Assembly (NCBI GenBank): GCA_009692555.1
Contig: SHYY01000044.1
Coordinates: 1 to 35,907, forward strand
Length of the DNA stretch: 35,907 bases
Source of the DNA: Myxococcales bacterium
GTDB lineage: Bacteria > Myxococcota_A > Polyangia > Palsa-1104 > SHYY01
Direction of reading: 5' to 3'
How positions within the stretch are numbered: position 1 is the first letter of the stretch; each line of letters opens with the position of its first letter. Under the pieces are notes generated by a model. It had not been told where the DNA came from, ran no database searches, and saw only the letters and a program-made list of their open reading frames with translations. Positions 1 through 7,803 of the stretch are shown piece by piece. A program made the translations under genes and the position numbers.

Positions 1-2
1 TC

Positions 3-263
3 GCCGAGGGAGCGGGCCGGTTCGGAGCGCCGGATGGCGCCCGCTTCTACAGCATCGCCCGGGGCTCCGCGATGGAGTGCAAGGCGATCGGGGATGCCTT
101 TGCGGTCCTGCAACTCGCCTTGGAAGACACTCCGCGACAGGCCATGGAGCTGCTGACCCGCATCGTGGAGATGCTCACACGCAGGTGCCGGAGAGGTGAT
201 CCCCCGCGCGCGAGTGCCCCTGAATCGACTACGACGACTACGACTACGACTACGACTACGTGA
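3..263 (+). CDS. Four-helix-bundle protein (23S rRNA IVS / S23-like), 5' truncated
   Basis: The reading frame enters from the window edge as AEGAGRFGAPDGARFYSIARGSAMEC and runs to TGA at 261-263. The NIAEGAGR/FYxIARGSAxE pattern is typical of the four-helix-bundle family first known from proteins encoded in 23S rRNA intervening sequences; their molecular role is not settled. The last residues are poly-Thr, because the ACT ACG repeat tract is read in frame, and the stop follows the repeat directly. This copy keeps the frame at the TTC TAC codons where the 35.5-kb copy has an extra T. The 5' half lies outside the window, so the true start cannot be given. Confidence 0.7.
   Translation, partial: AEGAGRFGAPDGARFYSIARGSAMECKAIGDAFAVLQLALEDTPRQAMELLTRIVEMLTRRCRRGDPPRASAPESTTTTTTTTTTT
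226..260 (+). repeat. ACTACG-type hexamer tract in element end
   Basis: Tandem CGACTA/CTACGA units with one three-base deletion (CGACGA). The tract is read in frame as a poly-threonine tail. Tracts of the same hexamer family lie near both ends of the full copy (35341-35369 and 35831-35862), so it belongs to the element and is not random low complexity. Confidence 0.85.
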
Positions 264-282
264 GCGGAGGGACCCCCTCCGC
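264..282 (+). terminator. Hairpin after element gene
   Basis: Perfect 8-bp stem GCGGAGGG / CCCTCCGC with loop ACC, starting one base after the TGA of the four-helix-bundle gene. No U-tract follows. It may end transcription or be part of the element's terminal inverted repeat, or both. Confidence 0.45.
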
Positions 283-310
283 CGTTAAGCAGCCACCGCC
301 GTCAACCCGG

Positions 311-339
311 TTGATCCCCTCGCGACGCTGTGGTAAATG
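311..339 (+). promoter_or_regulatory. Predicted promoter of rpsB-tsf
   Basis: TTGATC at 311-316 and TAAATG at 334-339 are separated by 17 bp, a good sigma70-type arrangement. The predicted transcription start, near 346, leaves a leader of about 100 nt before rpsB. That length could hold translational feedback by S2, but no such structure was identified. Confidence 0.55.
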
Positions 340-449
340 CTCCCGCGCTTCAAAAATTCACACGCTCCTGGAGCGACGCGTCGTGCCGGCGATCGTGCCG
401 GTTTCGCGCCGCGACGAAGGGAGCGGAGGCTCAAACGAAAGGAAGAACC

Positions 450-1325
<876 letters not shown>

Positions 1326-1364
1326 CCGCAGCGATCCACCTCGAACCAACTCGGAGAATTTCCC

Positions 1365-2027
1365 ATGGCTGAGATCACCGCAGCGTTGATCAAGGATCTG
1401 CGCGAGCGCACCGGCGCTGGCATGGCCGATTGCAAGAAGGCGCTCGTCGAGACCGACGGCGACACCGAAAAGGCGGGCGAGTTCCTGCGCAAGAAGGGGC
1501 TCGCCGCGGCGGCCAAGAAGGCGGGCCGCATCGCCGCCGAGGGGCTGGTCGGCTCCTACATCCACAACGGGCGCGTCGGCGTCCTCCTCGAGATCAACTG
1601 CGAGACCGACTTCGTGGCGCGCGGCGACGAGTTCAAGACCTTCGTCAAGGACATCGCGATGCACATCGCGGGCGCCTCGCCCACCCCGCTCTACGTCTCG
1701 TCGGAGGAGATCTCCGCCGAGGTGCTCGAGAAGGAGAAGGCGCTGCTCACCGCGAAGGCGATCGAGCAGGGCAAGAAGCCTGAAATCCTGGGCAAGATCA
1801 TCGACGGGCAGGTCGCGAAGTGGAAGAAAGACATCTGCCTGCTCGATCAGATCTGGGTGCGCGATCCCGACGGCAAGAAGACGATCCAGGCGCTCCTGAC
1901 CGACCTGGTGGCGAAGATCGGCGAGAACATCAAGATCCGCCGCTTCGCGCGCTGGGAGCTCGGCGAGGGGCTGGAGAAGAGGAAGGACGACTTCGCCGCC
2001 GAGGTCGCGAAGCAGGCCGGACTCTAA
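1365..2027 (+). CDS. tsf: Elongation factor Ts
   Basis: Guanine-nucleotide exchange factor for EF-Tu in the cytosol. The N-terminal UBA-like helices [27 protein letters not shown] are textbook EF-Ts, and the core [14 protein letters not shown] (EF-Tu contact region) follows. At 220 aa this is the shorter bacterial form (E. coli is 283 aa), with a reduced C-terminal module. GGAGAA lies about 8 nt before the ATG. The TAA stop lies inside the left arm of a perfect 15-bp inverted repeat. Confidence 0.96.
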   Translation: MAEITAALIKDLRERTGAGMADCKKALVETDGDTEKAGEFLRKKGLAAAAKKAGRIAAEGLVGSYIHNGRVGVLLEINCETDFVARGDEFKTFVKDIAMHIAGASPTPLYVSSEEISAEVLEKEKALLTAKAIEQGKKPEILGKIIDGQVAKWKKDICLLDQIWVRDPDGKKTIQALLTDLVAKIGENIKIRRFARWELGEGLEKRKDDFAAEVAKQAGL

Positions 2028-2074
2028 ACAGGAACGCATTGATCGAGGATCAAATGGAGGCGTTCCTGTTTAGA
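2023..2074 (+). terminator. Nested hairpin overlapping tsf stop codon
   Basis: Arms TCTAAACAGGAACGC (2023-2037) and GCGTTCCTGTTTAGA (2060-2074) are perfectly complementary over 15 bp. The loop contains a second hairpin, TTGATC-GAG-GATCAA (2039-2053). The tsf stop codon is in the left arm. There is no run of T after the stem, so it is either a non-canonical terminator or a 3'-end stabilising structure between tsf and pyrH. A related hairpin covers the stop of the gene ending at 6730. Confidence 0.6.
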
Positions 2075-2199
2075 AGATCCCACGGGGCCTTCCGCCCCGC
2101 CCCGTCGGCAGAACCGTCGGGGTCCCCACCCCTGATCACGCGGCGACTCCGCCGCGACGCGCCCTTTGGGCGCTCGAATTTGGATCGCGCTCTGCGCGA
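2075..2199. repeat. Intergenic array of short hairpins (tsf-pyrH)
   Basis: The tsf-pyrH gap is filled with consecutive short stem-loops: GGGGC-CTTCC-GCCCC (2084-2098), GCGGCG-ACTC-CGCCGC (2140-2155), GCGCCC-TTT-GGGCGC (2159-2173) and TCGCGC-TCT-GCGCGA (2185-2199), with a weaker imperfect stem around 2100-2122. No coding potential was recognised. The same architecture recurs near 4683-4803 and 6558-6689. Confidence 0.6.
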
Positions 2200-2217
2200 C
2201 TCTGTCTAGGAGCGCCC

Positions 2218-2988
2218 GTGGCCGACGAGACGGTGACCGAGACGGCCGAAGGTCGGCCGCGCTTCAAGCGGATCCTGCTCAAGCTCTCGGGCGAGGCGCT
2301 CGTCGGTGATGGCGGCTTCGGGATCGACAACCCGACCCTCGAGCGGATCGCCGGCGAGGTGAAGGAGGTGCGCGATCTCGGGATCGAGGTCGCGGTGGTG
2401 ATCGGCGGCGGGAACATCTTCCGCGGGCTGGCCGCCTCGGCGCACGGGATGGACCGCGCGTCGGCCGACTACATGGGGATGCTCGGGACGGTGATGAACT
2501 CGATCGCCCTCCAGGACGCGCTGGAGCGCGCCGGGTGCGACACGCGGGTGCAGTCGGCGATCGAGATCCGCGAGGTGTGCGAGCCCTACATCCGTCGCCG
2601 CGCGATGCGCCACCTCGAGAAGGGGCGGGTGGTGATCTTCGCCGCCGGCACCGGCAATCCCTACTTCACCACCGACACCGCCGCGTCGCTCCGGGCGATG
2701 GAGATCCACGCCGATATCCTCCTCAAGGCCACCCGCGTCGACGGGGTGTACGACAAGGATCCGAAGCGCCACCCCGACGCGAAGAAGTTCACCAAACTGA
2801 GCTACCTGGAGGTGCTCCAGCGCAACCTGCAGGTGATGGACTCGACGGCGATCTCGCTGTGCCGGGACAATCGCCTGAAGATCATCGTTTTTGATCTCCG
2901 GCAGCGCGGCAACATTCGCAAGGTGGTCACCGGAGAGCGGATCGGGACCCTCGTCGCCGAGGAGGAGGAGGCAGCCAATGGTCAATGA
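2218..2988 (+). CDS. pyrH: UMP kinase
   Basis: Phosphorylates UMP to UDP in pyrimidine nucleotide synthesis; bacterial PyrH is a hexameric amino-acid-kinase-fold enzyme regulated by GTP and UTP. Motifs in order: [11 protein letters not shown] near the N terminus, GGGNIFRG (phosphate-binding region), [13 protein letters not shown] and DGVYDKDPK. The start is GTG, with AGGAG five bases upstream. At 256 aa it is slightly long because of a short polar N-terminal extension. The 3' end overlaps frr by 11 bp, so the two are probably co-translated. Confidence 0.96.
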   Translation: MADETVTETAEGRPRFKRILLKLSGEALVGDGGFGIDNPTLERIAGEVKEVRDLGIEVAVVIGGGNIFRGLAASAHGMDRASADYMGMLGTVMNSIALQDALERAGCDTRVQSAIEIREVCEPYIRRRAMRHLEKGRVVIFAAGTGNPYFTTDTAASLRAMEIHADILLKATRVDGVYDKDPKRHPDAKKFTKLSYLEVLQRNLQVMDSTAISLCRDNRLKIIVFDLRQRGNIRKVVTGERIGTLVAEEEEAANGQ

Positions 2989-3535
2989 CGTCCTGAGCGA
3001 TCTCGAGGAGGGCATAACCAAGGCGCTCGACGCCCTCAAGCGGGAGCTGGCCAAGGTGCGCACCGGGCGCGCCAACCTCGCGCTCCTCGACGGTGTGCGG
3101 GTCGACTACTACGGCACCATGACCCCGCTGAACCAGGTGGCGTCGCTGGCGGTGGCCGATCCGCGGCTGATCACGATCAAGCCGTGGGAGAAGAAGCTGA
3201 TCCCCGATATCGAGGCCTCGATCCGCGTCGCCAACCTCGGACTAAACCCGTCCTCCGACGGCGAGATCGTGCGCCTGCCGATCCCGTCTTTGACCACCGA
3301 GCGGCGTCGCGATCTGTCGAAAGTCGTCAAGCGGATCGGCGAGGACGCCAAGGTGGCGGTGCGCAATCAGCGCCGCGACACCAAGGAGATGCTCGAGCAG
3401 CTCGCCAAGGATGGCGAGATCTCCGACGACGCCTCCGACGTGGGGCTGAAGAAGATGCAGACCTCCGTCGACAAGGCGGTGGCGAAGGTGGACGAGATCA
3501 TCGCGAAGAAGGAAGCGGAGATCATGGAGGTCTAG
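2978..3535 (+). CDS. frr: Ribosome recycling factor
   Basis: With EF-G, splits post-termination ribosomes. [46 protein letters not shown] is the standard RRF N-terminal helix with the KVRTGRA signature; the C-terminal helices carry [16 protein letters not shown]. The length of 185 aa matches the family. The ATG at 2978 is used because upstream in-frame codons lie inside pyrH and lack the family sequence; GGAGG precedes it. The order pyrH-frr after rpsB-tsf is widely conserved in bacteria. Confidence 0.96.
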   Translation: MVNDVLSDLEEGITKALDALKRELAKVRTGRANLALLDGVRVDYYGTMTPLNQVASLAVADPRLITIKPWEKKLIPDIEASIRVANLGLNPSSDGEIVRLPIPSLTTERRRDLSKVVKRIGEDAKVAVRNQRRDTKEMLEQLAKDGEISDDASDVGLKKMQTSVDKAVAKVDEIIAKKEAEIMEV

Positions 3536-3565
3536 CGATCGCTGGCCGCCCGCAAGGAGCGCACC

Positions 3566-4357
3566 ATGTCGGACCAGAAGCTAATCGATTACAGCGTCTT
3601 GCGCGGGGTCGCCACGCTCACGCTGGTCAACGCCCCGGCCAACGCCTACAGCCACGAGATGATGCGCCAGCTCGACCTGGCGATCCTGAAGGCCCGCTTC
3701 GACGAGGCGGTGCACGTGCTGGTCATCACCGGAGCGGGCGAGAAGTTCTTCTGCGCGGGCGCCGACATCGCGATGCTGAACGCGGTCACGCCGTCGTTCA
3801 AGTACCACTTCTGCCTGCACGCCAACGAGACGCTTTGCCGCCTCGAGCAGACGCCCAAGCTGGTGATCGCGGCGCTCAACGGGCACTGCGTGGGCGGCGG
3901 CCTGGAGATCGCGCTGGCGTGTGATCTGCGCGTCGCCCGTCGCGGCGCCGGCAAGCTCGGCCTCCCCGAGGTCAACCTCGGCGTGCTCCCCGGCACCGGC
4001 GGCACCCAGCGCCTCGCCCGCCTGGTCGGCACATCGCGCGCGATCGAGCTGATGGTCCACGGCGACAGCTTCTCCTTTGAGCGCGGTCTCGAGCTCGGGA
4101 TCGTGAACACGATCTTCGAGAGCGAGGGCTTCGCGGCGCACCTGGAGGAGTACGCCGAGCAGTTCTGTCCGCCGAGGAGGGCCTCGCTCGCCGTCGGTGG
4201 GATCAAGCGCGCGGTGCAGAGCGGGAGCGAGATGCCGCTCGCATCGGGCCTCGCCCTCGAGCGCGAGCTGCAGCAGCAGCTCTTCCAGAGCGGCGACGCG
4301 AAGGAGGGCATCGCCGCCTACGTGGAGCGCCGCAAGCCGCAGTTCAGCGGGCAGTGA
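3566..4357 (+). CDS. Enoyl-CoA hydratase/isomerase family protein
   Basis: Crotonase-fold enzyme acting on acyl-CoA. Seen: the oxyanion-hole segment FFCAGADIAML near residue 65, HCVGGGLEIALACDLR near 108-123, and LPEVNLGVLPGTGGTQRL, so both acidic positions used by hydratases (Glu of GGGLE and of LPEV) are present. Length is 263 aa, normal for the family. AAGGAG precedes the start. The substrate chain cannot be read from sequence. The neighbouring thioesterase and NUDT19-like Nudix suggest acyl-CoA or branched-chain catabolism, which is inference. Confidence 0.88.
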   Translation: MSDQKLIDYSVLRGVATLTLVNAPANAYSHEMMRQLDLAILKARFDEAVHVLVITGAGEKFFCAGADIAMLNAVTPSFKYHFCLHANETLCRLEQTPKLVIAALNGHCVGGGLEIALACDLRVARRGAGKLGLPEVNLGVLPGTGGTQRLARLVGTSRAIELMVHGDSFSFERGLELGIVNTIFESEGFAAHLEEYAEQFCPPRRASLAVGGIKRAVQSGSEMPLASGLALERELQQQLFQSGDAKEGIAAYVERRKPQFSGQ

Positions 4358-4362
4358 GCGAA

Positions 4363-4392
4363 GTGACAGAAAAAAAAGCGACGTGCTAGAAA
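4363..4392 (+). promoter_or_regulatory. Predicted promoter of the 76-aa protein gene
   Basis: GTGACA at 4363-4368, an A-rich stretch, then extended -10 TGC-TAGAAA (hexamer 4387-4392) after an 18-bp spacer. Only seven bases separate the -10 from the ATG at 4400, so the message is probably leaderless or nearly so. Confidence 0.5.
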
Positions 4393-4399
4393 GGGCCCC

Positions 4400-4630
4400 A
4401 TGCCCCTCGAGAAGATCAACCCGCGCCACCTGCGCGAGAAGTACCAGGACTGGATCGGCAAGCGGGTCAACGTCGGGTTGACCACCTATCACTACATCTG
4501 CGGCACCTGGAAGGAGACCACCGACGACCAGGTGGTCTTCCAGATCGGCGGCAACGAGATGCGCGTGCCGATCGCCGAGATCGCCACCATCTCCGACGCG
4601 CCCACCTGGCAGGCCGAGTTCTTCAAGTAG
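4400..4630 (+). CDS. Conserved small protein, 76 aa, function unknown
   Basis: Sequence MPLEKINPRHLREKYQDWIGKRVNVG... ends in WQAEFFK. It is soluble, with no signal peptide or membrane segment. The middle alternates beta-like segments (RVNVGLTTYHYICGTWKE, DQVVFQIGGNEMRVPIAEIATI), the pattern expected for a small barrel (SH3/Sm-like); that fold is a guess. No Shine-Dalgarno is visible, and the promoter -10 lies directly upstream. It sits between the enoyl-CoA hydratase and thioesterase genes but has its own promoter. Confidence 0.75.
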   Translation: MPLEKINPRHLREKYQDWIGKRVNVGLTTYHYICGTWKETTDDQVVFQIGGNEMRVPIAEIATISDAPTWQAEFFK

Positions 4631-4649
4631 CCGGCCGGTTCAATCGACC

Positions 4650-4675
4650 ATGGCCTACCGCACCCGCTGCGAGGT
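4650..4675 (+). repeat. Duplicate of the thioesterase gene start
   Basis: These 26 bp are identical to 4827-4852, the first codons (MAYRTRCE) of the thioesterase gene. The copy is followed by unrelated hairpin-rich DNA, so it reads only into a spurious 57-codon frame ending at TAG 4821. The two copies are 177 bp apart and bracket the hairpin array. Confidence 0.85.
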
Positions 4676-4823
4676 CTATCAGGGGGGGACGTCCCCGTCC
4701 CCCCTCGCCCGGCCGAGCTGTGCGAGCCTCCCCCCACCGCGCGCTCCCCGCGCGGCCGTCCCGACGGTCTCTGCCCTTGCATGGGCCCCCCGCGCCGGCG
4801 GGGCATCCTCGAGGGCCGGCTAG
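4676..4823. repeat. Intergenic array of short hairpins (before thioesterase)
   Basis: Perfect stems in sequence: GGGGGGACG-TCCC-CGTCCCCCC (4683-4704, 9 bp), CCGCGCG-CTCCC-CGCGCGG (4737-4755, 7 bp), CCGTC-CC-GACGG (4756-4767) and CCCCGC-GCCG-GCGGGG (4788-4803). It lies between the two copies of the 26-bp thioesterase gene start, which suggests insertion or slippage into the start of that gene. Confidence 0.6.
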
Positions 4824-4826
4824 TCG

Positions 4827-5237
4827 ATGGCCTACCGCACCCGCTGCGAGGTTCGCTTCGGCGATGTCGACCACGCCGGGATCGTCTTCTATCCGCAGTT
4901 CTTCATCTATTTCCACGAGGCGTTCGAGCAGTTCTTCAACGACGCCGGGTTCGCCTACCACCTCCTGATCGGCGAGCGCAACGTCGGTTTCCCGACGGTG
5001 CACATCGAGACCGACTACAAGCAGACGCTGCGCTACGGGGACTCGCTCGACATCGAGGTCTCGGTGTCGAAGATCGGCCACCGCTCCGCCACCTTCCACT
5101 ACGCGGGCTTTCGCCATCGCGACGGGGTGCACGCCTGCACCGCCCGGATCACCTGCGCCTGCGTGGACATGAGGACCATGAAATCGATCCCGATCCCCGA
5201 CGATCTCCGCACCCTCTTCGAACGGTTCGCGTCGTGA
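4827..5237 (+). CDS. Hot-dog acyl-CoA thioesterase, 4-hydroxybenzoyl-CoA thioesterase type
   Basis: Hydrolyses an acyl-CoA thioester. VRFGDVDHAGIVFYPQFFIYFHEAFEQFF near residues 9-37 matches the D-x-x-G-I/H-V-Y/F active-site helix of the 4HBT/YbgC class; the Asp of DVDHAG is the catalytic candidate. Length is 136 aa, typical. The gene ends in GTGA, overlapping the next start. Its start region exists twice, at 4650 and 4827; only the second continues into the domain. The presence elsewhere in the window of a 4-hydroxybenzoyl-CoA reductase-like operon makes an aromatic-CoA substrate conceivable, but this is unproven. Confidence 0.88.
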   Translation: MAYRTRCEVRFGDVDHAGIVFYPQFFIYFHEAFEQFFNDAGFAYHLLIGERNVGFPTVHIETDYKQTLRYGDSLDIEVSVSKIGHRSATFHYAGFRHRDGVHACTARITCACVDMRTMKSIPIPDDLRTLFERFAS

Positions 5238-6142
5238 GCGAGCGCGTGATCGCGGCGCCTCGCGACGCCTCGACGGTGGTGCTGCTGCGCGATTCGCCCC
5301 CCGACTCGCCGGGAGGGGCGCCCGAGGTGCTGCTGGTGCGGCGCCAGCGCGGCGCGGCCTTCATGGGCGATGCCTTTGTCTTCCCGGGTGGGCGGATCGA
5401 CGACGCCGATGCCAACTCGCATCCCGTCACCGGCGAGGACGCCTTCGTCGGTGCGGCCGAGAAGCAGGCCGCGATGGCCGCCGATCGCTCGCGGGCCGTC
5501 GCGTGCGGGGTGGCGACGCTGCGCGAGCTGTTCGAGGAGGCGGGGGTGCTGCTCGTCAGGAACGAGGAGGGTGCGCTGCTCCGCGACAATTCGGAAGAGT
5601 GGTTCAGCGTCGGGCGGACCTCGGTGCACGAGGCGACGCGCGGGTTCCGCGAGGTGCTCGCCGCGCGCGATCTCTCGCTCGCCCTCGGGGAGCTGGCGTT
5701 CTTCGCGCGCTGGGTCACGCCCGAGACCGAGCCGAAGCGCTTCGATGCGCGCTTCTTCCTCGCGCGCATGCCCGAGGGGCAGACGGCGGCGCACTCGCCG
5801 GGCGAGCTCTCCGAGCACCGCTGGGCCACTCCACGCGCTTTCCTCGACGAGCACACGCGCGGCGCGATCAAGCTGCCGCCGCCCACGCAGTGGCACCTCG
5901 GGGATCTCGCGGCGCACGCCACCGTCGACGCCGCGCTCGCCTGGGCCCGCTCCCAACCGGTCGCGACCGTTCAGCCCAAGCTCGGGCTGGTCGACGAGGT
6001 GCTGTCGATCGTGCTGCCGTGGGATCCCGCCTACCCGTCGCTGCCGGGGGGAGGCGCGGCGATCGATCGCGCGCATCCGGTCGCCGGAGCGATCACCCGC
6101 TACGTGCTCTCGGACGGCAGCTGGGTCGGCAGGGCGCTGTGA
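5234..6142 (+). CDS. Nudix hydrolase, NUDT19-like
   Basis: Hydrolase of a nucleoside-diphosphate-linked compound. The Nudix box is split: FVFPGGRIDDAD near residue 46 and, after an insertion of about 40 residues, RELFEEAGVLL. This long insertion inside the box is the hallmark of NUDT19-type enzymes, some of which cleave CoA and acyl-CoA. Length is 302 aa. The start GTG overlaps the thioesterase stop, so they are translationally coupled. The neighbouring enoyl-CoA hydratase and thioesterase support a role in CoA pool turnover, by inference. Confidence 0.82.
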   Translation: MSERVIAAPRDASTVVLLRDSPPDSPGGAPEVLLVRRQRGAAFMGDAFVFPGGRIDDADANSHPVTGEDAFVGAAEKQAAMAADRSRAVACGVATLRELFEEAGVLLVRNEEGALLRDNSEEWFSVGRTSVHEATRGFREVLAARDLSLALGELAFFARWVTPETEPKRFDARFFLARMPEGQTAAHSPGELSEHRWATPRAFLDEHTRGAIKLPPPTQWHLGDLAAHATVDAALAWARSQPVATVQPKLGLVDEVLSIVLPWDPAYPSLPGGGAAIDRAHPVAGAITRYVLSDGSWVGRAL

Positions 6143-6396
6143 GCGCGTGCCGTGCCGCGGCGCTCCTCCTCCTCGTGTTGGCGGGCTGCGAGCGCGATCC
6201 GCCCCGGCCCGGTGACCTCGCCCCGCTTGCCGATTTCTCGACGGTGGCGGACGCAAATGCCCAGGCCGATGCCGGCCCTCCGCGCTACGCCAACATGCTG
6301 TGCGCGGCCAAGGAGTATTGCTACCAGGTGCTCGCCGGCGGCCACCGCCACAACGGCGTCACGCCCGACATGGGCGCCGAACCGAAGCGCGGCTGA
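6139..6396 (+). CDS. Small Cys-containing lipoprotein, stopped by in-frame TGA
   Basis: Starts with GTG overlapping the Nudix stop. The N terminus VSACRAAALLLLVLAGCERD is a lipoprotein signal with lipobox LAGC. A Pro/Asp-rich linker follows, then MLCAAKEYCYQVLAGGHRHNGVTPDMGAEPKRG up to TGA at 6394. The frame stays open after this TGA and encodes a Cys-rich tail to TAG at 6517-6519 (separate entry). The annotated product would be 85 aa; the ancestral or read-through product 126 aa. No SD is visible; coupling to the upstream gene is likely. Confidence 0.65.
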   Translation: MSACRAAALLLLVLAGCERDPPRPGDLAPLADFSTVADANAQADAGPPRYANMLCAAKEYCYQVLAGGHRHNGVTPDMGAEPKRG

Positions 6397-6519
6397 AACC
6401 CGATCCCGAAGGACTGCCTCCAAAACCCCACCTGCACCTGCGTCAAGACCAAGGTGCCGATCAACTGCCTCTGCACCGACGCGGACGGCCTGCTCCGCAT
6501 CACCTGCGTCCTCCCGTAG
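6394..6519 (+). other. Read-through continuation of the Cys-rich lipoprotein
   Basis: In frame behind the TGA: NPIPKDCLQNPTCTCVKTK then VPINCLCTDADGLLRITCVLP and TAG. The six Cys, spaced like C-x5-C-x-C and C-x-C, look like real protein and not a 3' UTR. The TGA is therefore a recent nonsense change (for example TGC or TGG to TGA) or, less likely, a recoded selenocysteine. Only a weak short stem could be found just after the TGA. Confidence 0.5.
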
Positions 6520-6557
6520 TCAGTCGGTCTTGTCAGAGTTCAGATTCAGTGACTCAC

Positions 6558-6689
6558 CGGCCTGCGGCCGACCCGCTGCGCATGGAACCTGGGGTTCAGG
6601 GCGCCACGGGCGCCCCGGCCGGCAGTCCGGCCGTGAGCCGGGAGGGGGAGCCCAGCGGCTCCGCCGATGGGGGAGGGCGGCACGCCCTC
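6558..6689. repeat. Intergenic array of short hairpins (between lipoprotein and hcrB)
   Basis: Consecutive perfect stems: CGGCC-TGC-GGCCG (6558-6570), GAACC-TGG-GGTTC (6585-6597), GGGCGCC-ACG-GGCGCCC (6599-6615), CGGCCGG-CAGT-CCGGCCG (6616-6633), GGAGCC-CAGC-GGCTCC (6647-6662) and GAGGGC-GGCAC-GCCCTC (6673-6689). Two convergent genes end on either side. No coding sequence was recognised in 6520-6729. Confidence 0.65.
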
Positions 6690-6698
6690 TGTAGATGG

Positions 6699-6733
6699 CT
6701 AGAAAGGGACGAGCGCAGCGAGTTCCTTTCTAG
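6699..6733 (-). terminator. Hairpin overlapping hcrB stop codon
   Basis: Arms CTAGAAAGG (6699-6707) and CCTTTCTAG (6725-6733) are perfect; in the minus-strand RNA they extend to 12 pairs with one G-U. The TAG stop of hcrB (6732-6730) lies in the arm. Read in the gene's direction it begins TTCTAGAAAGGAAC, close to CTCTAAACAGGAAC of the hairpin that carries the tsf stop codon. No U-tract follows. Confidence 0.55.
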
Positions 6734-7803
6734 AACGGGCGGAGGGCGGCGGCGCGGCGGGCGTGCGGCCCGAGCAGCGACGGGTCATCGCCGCGCAATT
6801 CGCGGAGAGCCCCGGCGACGTAGGCCTTCGCGACGCGCTTCCGCCAGCCGAGCGAGAAATCGGTGTTGTCGAGCGGCTTGGCGTGCTTCGAGGCCTCCGC
6901 GGCCACCGCGTCGATCGCCTCGTCGGTGAGGCGCGCTCCGACCAGCTTCTGCGCGGCCAGGGCGACCACCGGGTGCGACGCCACCGCGCCGAACACCAGC
7001 CGCGCATCGAGGACCGTCCCGTCGCTGGCGAGCTTCACCGCGGCGGCCACCGAGAGCACCGGAAAGTCGAACGCCTCGCGCCGCCGGAGCTTCCAGTAGG
7101 TCGAGCGCCAGCCGGAGGGATCGCCGAGGCGCACCTCGCTGAGCAGCTCATCGGGCCGCTTCGCGAGGTAGTCGATCCCGTCGTCGCGATAGAGGTCCGC
7201 GAGTGGAATGGTCCGCTTTCCCGCGGTCGAGCAGAGCGTCACCTCCGCTCCGAGCGCGATCAGCGCAGGCGCCGAATCGGTCGACGAGACCGCCCAGCAG
7301 CGCTTGCTACCCGGCGCGACCCAGCAAACACTTCCCTGGGGCGCGTCGTTCCTCATCGCCCAGCCGTCGCCGCCCTCGCCGCGCTTCATGCAGAAGTCGA
7401 TCGCCTTCCGCCACTCGTAGTTCTGGTCGTAGTAGTTGCAGCGCGTGTCGAGGCACAGGTTGCCGCCGAGCGTCCCCGCGTTGCGGATGTGCGGCGTGGC
7501 GACGCTGTCGGCGGCGCGCCCGAACGCGGTCCACGGGCGCAGGAGCGGGTGCGCCGCGAGCTGCGCCAGGGTGAGCCCCGCACCGACGGTGACCGACGCC
7601 CCATCGGCGGTCACCTCGCGCAGCCCGGCCACGCGGCGTAAGGACACCAGCACAGGCGGCGTCTGCTGGCGCCGCTTCATGTTCGGCACGAGATCGGTCC
7701 CGCCTGCGAGCAGCATCGCCCGCGGCCCCTCGCCGGCCAGGATCCGCACCGCCTCGTCGACCGTGGTCGGCGCGCGATACGAAAATGGCGGACAGCGCAT
7801 CAT
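6730..7803 (-). CDS. hcrB: 4-hydroxybenzoyl-CoA reductase-like FAD subunit (beta)
   Basis: FAD-binding subunit of a molybdenum hydroxylase complex (CO dehydrogenase/xanthine dehydrogenase FAD fold). AMLLAGGTDLVPNMKRR is the first FAD loop and NAGTLGGNLC the second. Directly after it comes an insertion with four Cys: CLDTRC, FCMK, VCWVAPGSKRCW. This pattern matches the extra [4Fe-4S] site known from HcrB of 4-hydroxybenzoyl-CoA reductase, which removes a phenolic hydroxyl. Length is 357 aa. The start MMRCPPF overlaps the preceding lipoprotein stop (ATGA). It could also be a related dehydroxylase or hydroxylase with another substrate. Confidence 0.8.
   Translation of the reverse strand: MMRCPPFSYRAPTTVDEAVRILAGEGPRAMLLAGGTDLVPNMKRRQQTPPVLVSLRRVAGLREVTADGASVTVGAGLTLAQLAAHPLLRPWTAFGRAADSVATPHIRNAGTLGGNLCLDTRCNYYDQNYEWRKAIDFCMKRGEGGDGWAMRNDAPQGSVCWVAPGSKRCWAVSSTDSAPALIALGAEVTLCSTAGKRTIPLADLYRDDGIDYLAKRPDELLSEVRLGDPSGWRSTYWKLRRREAFDFPVLSVAAAVKLASDGTVLDARLVFGAVASHPVVALAAQKLVGARLTDEAIDAVAAEASKHAKPLDNTDFSLGWRKRVAKAYVAGALRELRGDDPSLLGPHARRAAALRPF

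Larger units (their letters stand above)
1..291 (+). mobile_element. Partial copy of small TIR element with four-helix-bundle gene
   Basis: Right-hand part of a compact repeated element whose full copy lies at 35306-35907 in opposite orientation. Over the shared stretch the two copies differ at roughly nine substitutions and one indel, plus hexamer copy number. The outer end is GTTAAGCA at 284-291, the complement of the TGCTTAAC that begins the other copy. A hexamer tract and a hairpin lie just inside. The window opens inside the element, so its left end is not seen. The outer end lies only 20 bp before the putative -35 box of rpsB. Confidence 0.7.

Noticed and set aside
4650..4823. 57-codon frame beginning MAYRTRCEVYQGG
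   Set aside because: It arises from the duplicated gene start reading into the hairpin array; low-complexity Pro/Ala/Ser sequence with no conservation expected.
6394..6440. SECIS element behind the in-frame TGA
   Set aside because: Only a weak AGG/CCU stem with a 4-nt loop and a mismatch was found; it lacks the loop features known for bacterial SECIS. Not called, although recoding is kept as a low-probability option.
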